This document shows, one piece after another, positions 45,467-54,782 of a stretch of DNA of 64,000 nt (position 1 is its first letter; each line of letters opens with the position of its first letter). The translations under genes and the position numbers were made by a program. This DNA is from Mycetocola lacteus (GTDB taxonomy: Bacteria > Actinomycetota > Actinomycetes > Actinomycetales > Microbacteriaceae). A model generated the notes under the pieces. That model saw nothing but the letters and a program-made list of their open reading frames with translations, did no database searches and was not told where the DNA came from. Location of the stretch: assembly GCF_003667575.1 (NCBI RefSeq), contig NZ_RCUY01000002.1, positions 496,001 to 560,000 of the forward strand. The letters run 5' to 3'.

Positions 45467-46078
45467 CTACGCCCCGATGCGGGCCGCGAGTCCGAAGGGT
45501 GCAGCCCAGCGCCGCGCGAACGGCGCGGGGGCCGCATCCAACAGCACCGAATCTAGCGATGCCGAGTCCGGGGATACTGAGCCCAGCGATACCGAGGTCA
45601 GGGAGGCTCGCGAAGCCGCCACCTCACGGGTGGCCGGGATCCGCGACTCATACGCCACGGGAAGCGGACGGGACCCGCGGGCCAGCAGCGCCTGCACGGC
45701 GGGCCCAGAGGCCCCCAGCACCACGATGCCGGGGCCCGAGCCGGGCCGTGCACCAAACCGGTCGATCACCCACTCGAGCAACTCCGCGTCCGGAGCCACC
45801 ACGATGATCGCGTCCAGCCCCTCGGTGGCCGCACCATGACGCACGCTGTGCGCCCAGGCGCTGCGGACCGGGATCCGTTCGGTAACCGCACGCACCAGCG
45901 CACGATCGGATTCGGACGTGTGGCTCGTGGATACCACGAGTCCCACCTGCTGGCCGGCCCCCAGCCAGGATGCGGCCGCGGTGGCCGCACCACGACGCTC
46001 GGCCTCCGAAGAGGTCGGGCCAACGTGCACCGCGATGTCTCGTCCCATAGCATCTACGGTGTCACGAACCACCGACAT
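45467..46078 (-). CDS. Hypothetical protein
   Basis: 203 residues, no signal peptide. The N-terminal 135 residues alternate strands and helices (DIAVHVGPTSSEAERRGAAT, QQVGLVVSTSHTSESDRALV, LDAIIVVAPDAELLEWV, GIVVLGASGPAVQAL) like a Rossmann-type fold, loosely reminiscent of universal-stress or chelatase-type proteins, but I cannot assign a family. A Ser/Asp repeat tail (SLGSVSPDSASLDSV) precedes the end. The start may be 46078 or the internal ATG 46048. Confidence 0.55.
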   Translation of the reverse strand: MSVVRDTVDAMGRDIAVHVGPTSSEAERRGAATAAASWLGAGQQVGLVVSTSHTSESDRALVRAVTERIPVRSAWAHSVRHGAATEGLDAIIVVAPDAELLEWVIDRFGARPGSGPGIVVLGASGPAVQALLARGSRPLPVAYESRIPATREVAASRASLTSVSLGSVSPDSASLDSVLLDAAPAPFARRWAAPFGLAARIGA

Positions 46079-46194
46079 CGGCTGGTTTTCGGGGTAAACG
46101 GCACCCGAATTGCCGGTAACCGATCGGACCGGTTTCCCGGCGGCGCGCGGCCTCGGTGGTCATCGCCGCCGCGGATTGGGGGGACAATAGAGGG

Positions 46195-46830
46195 GTGACA
46201 TCTGGATATCAGGAACGCTTCGTAGCCGACTCAACCGACCGGGTCGCGTGGCTCCGGGCCCGGGCGCGAGGCATTACCGCGACGGATGTGGCCAAGCTGT
46301 CCACCCCGCGCTCGATCCAGACCGCCGCCGAGGCGAAGCTCTACGGAACCGGATTCTCCGGCAACGCGTTCACCGAACACGGCCGCCGCCGCGAACCCGA
46401 GATCGCCGCCTGGGTCGCCGCAACCCACGGCATCCAGCCCTCCTCGGGGCTCTACCACTCGGAGTGGGAAAAGCGTCACCTGGCCACCCCGGATGGCATC
46501 ACGATGACCCCCGAAGGCACGGTCATCCTCTCCGAGATCAAGACCACCACCAAGCCGTGGCGCAGCGTCCCGCGTAACTATATGCGACAGATCTGGTGGC
46601 AGCAGTACGTGCTGGGAGCCGAGCGGACACTCGTGGTCTGGGAGGAACACAAGAACTTTGTGCCGGTGGGCGAGGAGCCGCTGTGCCGCTGGATCGACCG
46701 CGATGAGGTCGAGATTAACAAGCTCGTGGGCCTGGCCAATGACCTGATCAACGAGCTGCACCGCCGCACCTTCATTCCGATGCCCGAGGGATACGAGCAC
46801 CTGGAGCCCATCGCACCCTACGCGCCGTAA
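46195..46830 (+). CDS. YqaJ-family (lambda-exonuclease-like) nuclease
   Basis: 211 residues from GTG 46195 (start uncertain; the ribosome site is poor). YqaJ recombinase-nuclease signature: EHGRRREPEIAAWV, then ATPDGIT with catalytic Asp100 and ILSEIKTT with Glu114 and Lys116 of the PD-(D/E)XK core. Such nucleases usually come with phage recombination proteins (RecT-like); none is nearby and no other phage gene is present. It may be a domesticated gene in this group. Confidence 0.8.
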   Translation: MTSGYQERFVADSTDRVAWLRARARGITATDVAKLSTPRSIQTAAEAKLYGTGFSGNAFTEHGRRREPEIAAWVAATHGIQPSSGLYHSEWEKRHLATPDGITMTPEGTVILSEIKTTTKPWRSVPRNYMRQIWWQQYVLGAERTLVVWEEHKNFVPVGEEPLCRWIDRDEVEINKLVGLANDLINELHRRTFIPMPEGYEHLEPIAPYAP

Positions 46831-46865
46831 TCCAGCCGGCGCACGGGCACCAACCCCAATACCTC

Positions 46866-46955
46866 GCACGGACGGGCGACCAACCCGACCTCGTCGCACG
46901 GACGGGCGACCAACCCGACCTCGTCGCACGGACGGGCGGTCAACCCGACCTCGTC
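46866..46955. repeat. 30-bp tandem repeat, three near-identical copies
   Basis: Units GCACGGACGGGCGACCAACC plus CGACCTCGTC start at 46866, 46896 and 46926, with diverged copies on both sides (from about 46840 and to about 46970). They fill the gap between convergent genes. No spacers, so not CRISPR. Confidence 0.85.
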
Positions 46956-46970
46956 GCGCAGACGCGCACG

Positions 46971-47600
46971 CTAGTCCGCAACCGGCCCATACACCGCGTG
47001 GGCCGCACCGGTCAGATGCGCCCAGTAGCGGTCGCCATAGCTCCAGTGCCACCACTCATGCGGGTAGTTTTCCAGTCCCGCCGCGCCGAGCGCCCGGGCA
47101 AGCAGCTCGCGATTCGCCCGCGCGGACACCGAGATGTTTTTCGCGGCAAAGCGGACGGCACCGGCGCTCTCCTCGGGGGTCGCGTCGATCTCGGTCCCCA
47201 TATCCAGCTCGATTCCCGCGTCGTTCACCAGGGTGAGGTCCACCGCGGCCCCCGCCACATGTGGGGCCACGGAAACAGGTGCAACATAGCGTGCGCTGAG
47301 TTCATCCAGGGTGGCAGCATCGGCCTCGGGAAACTCGATCCGTAACGCCGCCAGATACGTCTCGATGATGGCCCGCTGGGTTTCCACCGGACGCAGCCCC
47401 TCGGCCACACACAGGTGAAAGCCCACCGGCAGCGCCTGATCGGCGGCGCGGAGGCGCCGAGCCAGCTCAAACCGCACCCGCGATCCGGCCCCGATATTCG
47501 GGCGGCAGCGCACCCCGAAGTCCGCAAGATCCACCAGCGCCTCTCCGTTTTCCTCGACCGGGATACTGGCGACGGAGGGGGCGGATATCAGCGTGATCAC
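46971..47600 (-). CDS. D-alanyl-D-alanine dipeptidase, VanX/DdpX-like (peptidase M15D)
   Basis: 209 residues. Zinc ligands and catalytic residues of the family are present: Arg70 (GLRP), His114 and Asp121 in HVAGAAVDLTL, Glu182 and His185 in HEWWHW. Hydrolyses D-Ala-D-Ala dipeptide. No vanH, vanA or vanRS genes are near, so a housekeeping cell-wall recycling role (DdpX-like) is more likely than vancomycin resistance. Starts at ATG 47600. It has no obvious signal peptide. Confidence 0.88.
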   Translation of the reverse strand: MITLISAPSVASIPVEENGEALVDLADFGVRCRPNIGAGSRVRFELARRLRAADQALPVGFHLCVAEGLRPVETQRAIIETYLAALRIEFPEADAATLDELSARYVAPVSVAPHVAGAAVDLTLVNDAGIELDMGTEIDATPEESAGAVRFAAKNISVSARANRELLARALGAAGLENYPHEWWHWSYGDRYWAHLTGAAHAVYGPVAD

Positions 47601-47728
47601 GCCCTTCAGGCTAGGGCATTACCTCCGACAGCGACACCCCGCTCGACCCACTTTGCACCGGTTCAGTAAAACGTGACAAACTGTAGGGTATTAAATCGCA
47701 GCCACTGAGCAGACCCAGGGAGATCCGC

Positions 47729-50374
47729 GTGCGCACACCCTCCATCCATCATCACCGTGGCCGCCGCGAAGGTCGCTCGCGTACTCGAGCGGGCGCGATC
47801 GTGCTGGGCCTCCTCGTAGCCCTGCTTGCCGGACCGCTGCTCGCGGTGCCGGTGTCGGCCGTCGCCGCCGACACCCGGCCCCAGTTGGTGCCCACGATGT
47901 CGCCGATCCCTGTGCGCGCGATTTCCGAACTCAACTCCACCCTGCTGGCACCCTATCCGGTGCCGTGGAAATACGAGAACTCGGTCGTCGATAACTCGGT
48001 GATCAACCTGGACTATCAGTGGTACGTCGATGGCGCTCCCGTCCCCCAGGCACAGGGCGGTAACCTGCACCAGTTCAATATCACCGGCGACGACGTGGGG
48101 AAGCAGGTCTGGGCGGTGATCACAGCCAGCATGATCGACAACACCCTGAAACCGGGCTCCGTGGAAACCACCCGCAGCGTCGCCACCCCCTACGCACTCG
48201 AAATCACCGACCCTCGCCCCTCCACCAGCGAACCCGTGGCCGGTGCACCACTGTCGGCATCCGTCACATTCCTCGCCCCCGGCGAGCGCGATATGAAGAT
48301 GTTCCCCGAGGCGATGCGCCCCAAGGTGTCCTGGACGTGGATCTCAGGCGACAGCACCCCGCTGGCGTCACGCCCGAACACCAGCACCTGGGGAAGCACC
48401 GTCCTCGCCCCCACCCAGGCACAGATTGATGCGGGCATTACGGTCACGGCGGTGGCGACCTGGCCCGGATCTACCACCGCCACCCGGACCACACGGGTGG
48501 TCTGGAAGAAGATCACCTCGGGCACTGCCGAAATCACCGGCACCCCCGCGGTGGGCGACACCCTGACCGCGGTTACCCGAGACTGGGAACCCGGAATCTC
48601 ACTCGGGTATACGTGGAGCACCACTGACGGACGGGATATCCCCGGGGCGTACTCGCGCACCTTCACCCCCACGGTCGACCAGGCGGGCAAGAGCGTTCGA
48701 GTGCAGGTGTGGGCGTCGGCCTCGAATCGCGCCACGGCTCGGGTCACCAGCGCGAGCGTCGCCATCCCGATGCTGTCGCTGGCGGGGGTCACCGGGACCA
48801 TCGTCGGGGATCCCGTGGTGGAGGGCACGCTTCGGGCCCTGGCGGTCCATCCCGATGGTGCCCCGGTGACCGGCAGCGGGTACCAGTGGTACGTCAACGG
48901 GGGATACATTTTCGGGGCGAATAGGGAAACCTACACCCCGAGCGTCGCGGATCTGGGCAAGACCTTCACCGTGCGCTTCACCGCGTCCCGAGTGGGCTAC
49001 ACCTCGGTGAATGTGACCGGCACCGCCTCCGGCCCCACGCGGCCCGGCACCCAGCCAGCTGCGCTCGGCCTCACCTCCAGCGGGACCCCGCGCGTCGGCG
49101 ACCCCCTCACCCTGGCGGTTTCGGGAGCCTCACCCGGGTCTCAGATTTCCTTTGAGTGGTTCCGGCTAGATCAACCCGGGCACACGGCGGACGGCGCCAC
49201 CTACACCCCGCAGCGCACGGATGCTCACCAGGTGGTCCGCGGGCTGGCCCGGGTTACCAAGGCCGGATTTGATACCCGTGTTCTCACGCTGGACTTCCCC
49301 GTAGCACCCGCAGACTTCGGGGACTCCATCGCGGAAATTTCGGGTGATCCCAGGGTGGGAGAGGTCCTCAGCGCCCGGAGTTCGGGATGGGGCGATGTCG
49401 AGCCTTCGACGTTCACCTATCGATGGTTTGCGACGGACGACCCCGCCCAGACGCTGGGCACCGAGGCCACCCTCACACCGAGTCCTGCGCTGCGGGAACG
49501 TCAGGTGGCGGTCGAGGTGACCGGGTCCGCGCTGGGCTATGCGGATAAATCGGTCCTCTCGACGCCGGTCGTGATCACCGAGGATACCAACCTGGAGGTG
49601 CACCTCACCGGCATCGCATCCGCCTGGTCCACCCTGACCGCCGCTGCGTCCTCCACGACACCGGATGTCGCCCTGCAGTATCGCTGGGAGGCCCCGGGGG
49701 TCGCCCTCGCCGCGACCGCGGGCTCCGAGGGCCCTACGCTGGCCCTCGATCCCGCCTGGATCGGCTCGCGGGTCAGGCTCACGGTTACCGCGACCGCCCC
49801 CGGCTTTAACCCGGTGACCCGGACCCTGGAGTCCGAGCCGATCACCGAGGCGAGTTTTGAGGAGCCCACCCTCGCGCTGTCGGGGGCGCTGCTTGTGGGG
49901 CAGCGCATCTCGGTGTCGGCACACGGTTGGGGCCTCACCCCGGATACCCAGATTCCAACCTGGTATCTCGATGGTGTGCCGATTCCCGACGCACACAACC
50001 CCGTCCTGGATATCACCCCGGACATGCGCGGCGCGGTGCTGAGCGTCGAGTTTGTGGCGACCCGCGACGGGGTCCTGCCGCTGGCCTCGACCCGCACCGA
50101 TCTGGGCAGGGTCTCGGCCCTCGAACCGGTCCAACCGCATCCCGGTGTCTCCGGCACGTCACCAAGCGCTCGCGACGGCCACCCGAAGCCGCGGCTCGGA
50201 ACGGTGGGAGCGGCTACCCGCGCACACCAGACCGGATCGGCGGCCGCCCGCGGCCTCGCCGACACCGGCGCCGCGGACCTGGGTGGATTGCCGCTCGTGC
50301 TGGCGGTCACGCTGGGTCTGGGCCTCGCGCTGAGGGTCGGGGCAGGGACGATCCGTCGAGGCGCCCGGGGCTGA
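47729..50374 (+). CDS. Large Ig-like-repeat surface protein with LADTG sorting signal
   Basis: 881 residues from GTG 47729 (AGGGAGA upstream). Long signal peptide (hydrophobic core about 25-45, AVAAD). At least six Ig-like units of 90-100 residues repeat the pattern G-x-P-x-V-G-D-x-L-T followed by Y-x-W-x-x-D and FTPTVDQAGKSVRV. The C-terminus has LADTG at about 843, a hydrophobic helix and an RR tail, a class E sortase anchor. Probably a wall-anchored stalk or adhesin. Single gene with a long 5' AT-rich promoter region and a strong terminator. Ligand unknown. Confidence 0.85.
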   Translation: MRTPSIHHHRGRREGRSRTRAGAIVLGLLVALLAGPLLAVPVSAVAADTRPQLVPTMSPIPVRAISELNSTLLAPYPVPWKYENSVVDNSVINLDYQWYVDGAPVPQAQGGNLHQFNITGDDVGKQVWAVITASMIDNTLKPGSVETTRSVATPYALEITDPRPSTSEPVAGAPLSASVTFLAPGERDMKMFPEAMRPKVSWTWISGDSTPLASRPNTSTWGSTVLAPTQAQIDAGITVTAVATWPGSTTATRTTRVVWKKITSGTAEITGTPAVGDTLTAVTRDWEPGISLGYTWSTTDGRDIPGAYSRTFTPTVDQAGKSVRVQVWASASNRATARVTSASVAIPMLSLAGVTGTIVGDPVVEGTLRALAVHPDGAPVTGSGYQWYVNGGYIFGANRETYTPSVADLGKTFTVRFTASRVGYTSVNVTGTASGPTRPGTQPAALGLTSSGTPRVGDPLTLAVSGASPGSQISFEWFRLDQPGHTADGATYTPQRTDAHQVVRGLARVTKAGFDTRVLTLDFPVAPADFGDSIAEISGDPRVGEVLSARSSGWGDVEPSTFTYRWFATDDPAQTLGTEATLTPSPALRERQVAVEVTGSALGYADKSVLSTPVVITEDTNLEVHLTGIASAWSTLTAAASSTTPDVALQYRWEAPGVALAATAGSEGPTLALDPAWIGSRVRLTVTATAPGFNPVTRTLESEPITEASFEEPTLALSGALLVGQRISVSAHGWGLTPDTQIPTWYLDGVPIPDAHNPVLDITPDMRGAVLSVEFVATRDGVLPLASTRTDLGRVSALEPVQPHPGVSGTSPSARDGHPKPRLGTVGAATRAHQTGSAAARGLADTGAADLGGLPLVLAVTLGLGLALRVGAGTIRRGARG

Positions 50375-50417
50375 GACTCCGCGTCGGCGCGGGCAGATCG
50401 GGCAGCCCACGCCGGAA

Positions 50418-50459
50418 ACGGCTGCGGCCCCCACGTGTGAACGTGGGGGCCGCAGCCGT
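50418..50459. terminator. Bidirectional terminator, 19-bp stem
   Basis: Arms 50418-50436 and 50441-50459 are fully complementary (ACGGCTGCGGCCCCCACGT and mirror) with a 4-nt loop, between convergent genes ending at 50374 and 50471. Confidence 0.9.
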
Positions 50460-50470
50460 ATGGAATACCG

Positions 50471-51502
50471 CTACTTGGTAACCAGGTACGAACGCAGATC
50501 CTTCAGGATCTTGCCCGCGCCGATCGGGCCGAGGCCCAGGTACCAGACATCATCGTCCACCCGCTGCACGTGCTTGTCCTTGACGGCGGTGAGGGTGGGC
50601 CAGATCGGACCGGCCAGGGCCGCGGTCTCACCGGTAGCCTCGGGGGTGCCGTAGCTGGTGTAGAAGATCCAGTCGCCATCGGCCTGGGCGAGGTTCTCCG
50701 AGGAGATCTCGGTGGCCAGCTCGTCGATGTCCTGGATCTTGGGCCGGGCGAGGCCCACATCCTTGAGAATCACGCCGATCAGCGAGGCGTTGCCGTACAG
50801 GCGGGTCTTCTGCGGCATGAAGCGCAGCAGCGAGATGGTGGGATTGCCGGGGATATCGGCGCGCAGCTTATCGGCCTCGGCCTGATAGTCGTTGAGCAGG
50901 CTCACGGCCTTGTCCTCATCACCGGTGGCCGCGGCAACCAGGCGCAGGTTTTCCTTCCACGGGAAACCCGGGCGGATCGAGAACACGGTCGGGGCGATCT
51001 GCGCGAGCTGCGGATACAGCTTGTCCGCCCGCAGCTTGGAACCGAGGATCAGGTCGGGCTTGAGCGCGGCGATGGCCTCGAGGTTGGGCTGCTGGATGGT
51101 CCCGATCGAGGTGGCCTTTTTGACCTTATCGGCCAGGTATCCGGGGATCGAGTTGGCACCTTCGGTGGAGGGAATGCCAACCGGGGTGATGCCGAGTGCC
51201 AGCACATCGTCGAGCTCGCCGGTGTCGAGGACCACAACCCGCTTGGGCTTGGTCTTGATCTCCGTGGTTCCCTCGGAGTGCTTCACCTCGCGCGGGAAGA
51301 CGCCGGGCTTGGCCGTGCTGCCGAGCTTAGCGGTCTCCTCATCGGCGGTCTTGAAGTGGGCTCCGCCGGTCGCGACATCGGTGTTCCCCGACCCGGACTT
51401 GAGTCCACCCCCATCGGTCTGGGCGCAGCCAGCCGTCAGTGCAATCAGGAGGGCAACGGCCGCGGCCTGGAGCGCTCGCTTCTTTCGTAATTCATACATC
51501 AC
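50471..51502 (-). CDS. Iron-siderophore ABC transporter substrate-binding lipoprotein
   Basis: About 343 residues; start is GTG 51502 or ATG 51499. Signal peptide with lipobox LTAGC. Class III binding fold: FPREVKHSEGTTEIKTKPKRVVVLDTGELDDVLALGITPVG and LEAIAALKPDLILGSKLRADKLYPQLAQIAPTVF, typical of ferric hydroxamate or citrate binders. Divergent from two FecCD permeases across a possible iron box. It delivers ferric siderophore to them. Confidence 0.9.
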   Translation of the reverse strand: MMYELRKKRALQAAAVALLIALTAGCAQTDGGGLKSGSGNTDVATGGAHFKTADEETAKLGSTAKPGVFPREVKHSEGTTEIKTKPKRVVVLDTGELDDVLALGITPVGIPSTEGANSIPGYLADKVKKATSIGTIQQPNLEAIAALKPDLILGSKLRADKLYPQLAQIAPTVFSIRPGFPWKENLRLVAAATGDEDKAVSLLNDYQAEADKLRADIPGNPTISLLRFMPQKTRLYGNASLIGVILKDVGLARPKIQDIDELATEISSENLAQADGDWIFYTSYGTPEATGETAALAGPIWPTLTAVKDKHVQRVDDDVWYLGLGPIGAGKILKDLRSYLVTK

Positions 51503-51532
51503 CTCGAACGTAGCCTAGATTTTCTCGACAGG

Positions 51533-51551
51533 CCAGGTAAGCCTTGCCAAC
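51533..51551. promoter_or_regulatory. Candidate DtxR/IdeR box of the second iron locus
   Basis: Read on the minus strand, GTTGGCAAGGCTTACCTGG matches 13 of 19 positions of TTAGGTTAGGCTTACCTAA, a common DtxR-site variant. It lies centrally between the divergent binding-protein and permease genes. Weaker than the box at 23976. Confidence 0.5.
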
Positions 51552-51631
51552 CTTAGGACCGACTGTGTGACGGTAAAACGCGGGTTAGACTGGCCACTGG
51601 TTTATCCGCATCCAAACGGGAGGTTCCTCGA

Positions 51632-52672
51632 GTGGCGTCTGCCCCTGCTCCGGCATCCACTCCGACCCGTACCCGGCAGCACACCGGGCGGAAGATTAGC
51701 CTGCTGATCGCTGCCCTCGCGCTGCTGGTGCTGATCGCGCTGGGCTCGCTCCTGATCGGATCCAAGGCGATTCCGCCGCACACCGTATGGGCGGCGCTGT
51801 TTGCCCCCGATGGGTCCCCCGATCAGGCGATCATCCTCGGCTCGCGCCTCCCGCGCGCAATCCTGGGGATCCTGGCCGGGGCTGCCCTCGGGGTTGCCGG
51901 GGCCCTGGTGCAGGCATTCACCCGGAATCCGCTGGCCGAGCCCGGGCTCCTCGGCGTGAATGCCGGGGCCTCGCTGGCGATCGTGCTGGCCGTGGGTACC
52001 TTTGGAATCACCGCCTATAGCGGCTACGTGTGGTTTGCGTTTGCTGGAGCACTGGCGGCCGCGGCCCTGGTCTCGCTGATCGGGATGCGCGGCACCCGCC
52101 GCCTGGATCCCGCCCGACTGGTGCTCTCCGGGGTCGCGCTGGGCGCGGTCCTCTCGGGGATCGGAACCGGGCTCGCCCTGCTCAACCCCAGCGCCTTTGA
52201 CCAGCTGCGCGCCTGGACCGTGGGCTCGCTCGCGGACCGCGGGAGCGACCTACTGACCCCGGTCGCGATCACCGTGGGAATCGGCCTGCTGCTGGCCGCG
52301 TTGACCGGTCGCGGCTTGAACGCCCTGGCCCTCGGCGAGGATGCCGCCCGCGGACTCGGCTACCATCCGGGCCGCTCGCGCGTGCTGATTCTGCTGGCGA
52401 TCACCGTGCTGGCCGGCTCCGCAACCGCCGCGGTGGGCGCAATCGGCTTCCTGGGGCTGATGGCCCCACACCTGGCCCGTCGCATCAGCGGGACCGATCA
52501 GCGCTGGCTACTGGTGTTCTCGGCGGTGCTGGCCCCGATCATCCTGCTGATCGCCGATGTGATCGGCCGCGTCATTCTTCCCGGCGAGCTCGAGGCCGGT
52601 GTCACCTGCGCGCTGATCGGCGCGCCCGTCCTGGTCTACCTGGCCCGTCGAAAAAAGGTGGCGGGACTGTGA
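51632..52672 (+). CDS. Iron-siderophore ABC transporter permease (FecCD family)
   Basis: 346 residues from GTG 51632. The hallmark LPRAILGILAGAALGVAGALVQAFTRNPLAEPGLLGVNAGAS and ATPase-contact loop FLGLMAPHLARRISGTDQRWL are present. First half of a heterodimeric channel. Paired with the next gene by a GTGA overlap. Confidence 0.93.
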   Translation: MASAPAPASTPTRTRQHTGRKISLLIAALALLVLIALGSLLIGSKAIPPHTVWAALFAPDGSPDQAIILGSRLPRAILGILAGAALGVAGALVQAFTRNPLAEPGLLGVNAGASLAIVLAVGTFGITAYSGYVWFAFAGALAAAALVSLIGMRGTRRLDPARLVLSGVALGAVLSGIGTGLALLNPSAFDQLRAWTVGSLADRGSDLLTPVAITVGIGLLLAALTGRGLNALALGEDAARGLGYHPGRSRVLILLAITVLAGSATAAVGAIGFLGLMAPHLARRISGTDQRWLLVFSAVLAPIILLIADVIGRVILPGELEAGVTCALIGAPVLVYLARRKKVAGL

Positions 52673-53688
52673 GTGTGACCCACCGCGTGCGCAGCCGTTC
52701 GCGCACCCGCACACTGATCGTGTGTGTGATCCTGCTGGTCTTGGCCCTGCTGGTGGGCATCATCATGATCGGCAGCGGCGACTACCCGCTGGGACCCGAC
52801 CGGGTGCTCGGTGTGCTCTTTGGCGGCGGCAGCGATCTGGAGCGCTCGATCGTGCTGTCCTGGCGTGCACCGCGGGCCCTGGCCGCCATCGTGTTCGGAG
52901 CGGCGCTCGGCGTGAGTGGCGGGGTCTTCCAATCGCTGACCCGTAATCCGCTGGGCAGCCCCGACGTGATCGGTTTCGGCACCGGTGCCTACACGGGCGC
53001 ACTGCTGGCGATCATGCTCGTGGGTGGCAGCTACGTGGCCACCTCGATTGGCGCACTGACCGGCGGCCTGGGCACCGCGCTGCTGATCTACTTTCTGGCC
53101 TGGCGACGCGGCTCCCACGGCTACCGGCTGATCCTGGTGGGTATCGGCATCAGCGCCGCCCTGGCCGCGATCAACCAGTGGCTCGTGCTGCGCGCCGACA
53201 TCGAGGTCGCGATGGCCGCCGCGGTGTGGGGTGCGGGCTCGCTGGGCGGTACCACCTGGGCGCAGGCGCTGCCGGCGATCCTGGTGATCCTGCCGGTGCT
53301 CGCGCTGACCCTGGCCGGCGGCCGCACCCTGGGCATGCTGGAGCTCGGCGACGACGCGGCGCAGGCGCTGGGGGTGCGAACCGAGCGGGCACGGCTGATC
53401 CTGGTGGTCCTCGCGGTGGCACTGACCGCCGCGGTCACTGCGGTGGCCGGTCCGATCGCGTTTGTGGCACTGGTCGCGCCGCAGCTGGCCCGCCGGCTCA
53501 CCGGAAGCGCCGGAATCGCGCTGATCCCCGCCGCCTGCATGGGCGCGTTCCTGCTGGTCACCGCGGACCTGCTGGCGCAGCGCATGTTTGCCCCGATCCA
53601 GCTCCCGGTGGGGCTGGTCACCGTGTGTCTGGGTGGTGTTTACCTGCTCTGGCTGCTGGGCCGCGAGGGGTCCAAACGACTGCGGTAA
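52669..53688 (+). CDS. Iron-siderophore ABC transporter permease (FecCD family)
   Basis: 339 residues from GTG 52669. RAPRALAAIVFGAALGVSGGVFQSLTRNPLGSPDVIGFGTGAY and FVALVAPQLARRLTGSAG are the family marks. Second channel half. No ATP-binding gene follows; the next gene is an unrelated oxidoreductase. The importer must use an ATPase from elsewhere, for example FepC at 27993. Confidence 0.93.
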   Translation: MSVTHRVRSRSRTRTLIVCVILLVLALLVGIIMIGSGDYPLGPDRVLGVLFGGGSDLERSIVLSWRAPRALAAIVFGAALGVSGGVFQSLTRNPLGSPDVIGFGTGAYTGALLAIMLVGGSYVATSIGALTGGLGTALLIYFLAWRRGSHGYRLILVGIGISAALAAINQWLVLRADIEVAMAAAVWGAGSLGGTTWAQALPAILVILPVLALTLAGGRTLGMLELGDDAAQALGVRTERARLILVVLAVALTAAVTAVAGPIAFVALVAPQLARRLTGSAGIALIPAACMGAFLLVTADLLAQRMFAPIQLPVGLVTVCLGGVYLLWLLGREGSKRLR

Positions 53689-53728
53689 CACGCTTTCGCA
53701 TGCTGCAAGAAAGTGGCAGACTCGTTGC

Positions 53729-54712
53729 ATGACCTCCGCAGACTCCCCGCGCCCGCACACCATGCTTGCCGCCGTGTATGACACCCCCGGTCCCGCACAA
53801 AACCTGCGCCTCACCGACGAGGTTTCGGTGCCCTTCGCCCTCTCCGATGAGGTGCTGGTGCGGGTGCACGCCTCGGCGCTGAACCCGATTGACACCAAGA
53901 CCCGGGCCGGTCGCGGGGTCGCCTCGGGGATCGTGCGCTATCCGGCGCTGATCGGATCCGACTTTGCCGGGGTCGTGGTGCGCGCTCCCTATGAGGCCCA
54001 CCCGCTGCAGCCCGGCACCGAGGTCTATGGGATGCTGCCGGTCCCGCGAGTGAGTGGATCCTATGCGCAGTACGTCGCCGCCCCCTCGCTCTCAATCGCG
54101 CCCAAGCCCGATAATCTCTCCTTCACCGAGGCCGCGGCCGTGCCGCTGGCGGCGATGACCGCCTGGGGCGCGCTGGATGCCGCCGAGATCGAATCGGGAC
54201 AGCGGGTACTGATCCACGCCGGTGCCGGAGGTGTGGGGCACTTTGCGGTCCAGCTGGCCGCGCTGCGCGGGGCGCACGTGATCGCCACCGGTTCGGCCCA
54301 CAACCTCGACTTCCTGCGTGAGCTGGGGGCCGCCGAGGTCATCGACTACACCGCGCGGAACTTCGAGGACGGCCTCGCCCCGGTGGATGCGGTGATCGAC
54401 CTGATCGGCAACGTACACGCGAACACCGGTAGCCGCTCGCTCGGCGTCATCGTCGAGGGCGGCGTGATCGTCAACGTCCCCTCGGGCAGCTGGCCCGAAT
54501 TCGCCGCCGAGGCGGAGGCCGCGGGTGTGCGCGGCACCCACTATAAGGTGTCCCCCGATGCACGCGTGCTCGAGCAGATCACCGCGCTGATCGAGTCGGA
54601 CCAGCTGCGCGTGGTGCTCGCCGATACCTATCCGCTCGAGCGCATCGTCGAGGCCCATGAGGCGCTTGAGGCCGGGCACACCCGCGGCAAGATCGCGATC
54701 TCGATTCCCTAG
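53729..54712 (+). CDS. NADP-dependent zinc-free MDR oxidoreductase (quinone oxidoreductase-like)
   Basis: 327 residues from ATG 53729 (AAGAAAGTGG upstream). Medium-chain reductase fold: N-terminal VLVRVHASALNPIDTKTRAG, cofactor motif AGAGGVGHFAVQLA, then a Rossmann half. Zinc-ligand cysteines are absent, as in quinone oxidoreductases. Likely reduces quinones or reactive enals with NADPH. Single gene 40 bp after the iron permeases; whether it belongs to that transcript is unclear. Confidence 0.9.
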   Translation: MTSADSPRPHTMLAAVYDTPGPAQNLRLTDEVSVPFALSDEVLVRVHASALNPIDTKTRAGRGVASGIVRYPALIGSDFAGVVVRAPYEAHPLQPGTEVYGMLPVPRVSGSYAQYVAAPSLSIAPKPDNLSFTEAAAVPLAAMTAWGALDAAEIESGQRVLIHAGAGGVGHFAVQLAALRGAHVIATGSAHNLDFLRELGAAEVIDYTARNFEDGLAPVDAVIDLIGNVHANTGSRSLGVIVEGGVIVNVPSGSWPEFAAEAEAAGVRGTHYKVSPDARVLEQITALIESDQLRVVLADTYPLERIVEAHEALEAGHTRGKIAISIP

Positions 54713-54782
54713 CGCGCGGTGCCACTCGCCCGGTTTTCCCGGGCAGACTCCTACCCGATCGACAGGGCACGGAGTCACGAGT

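Noticed and set aside
46866..46955. Possible CRISPR array
   Set aside because: 30-bp repeats are directly adjacent with no unique spacers, and no cas genes are present.
46971..47600. Vancomycin-resistance gene vanX
   Set aside because: The dipeptidase motifs are there but no vanH, van ligase or vanRS genes are near; a recycling dipeptidase is the simpler reading.
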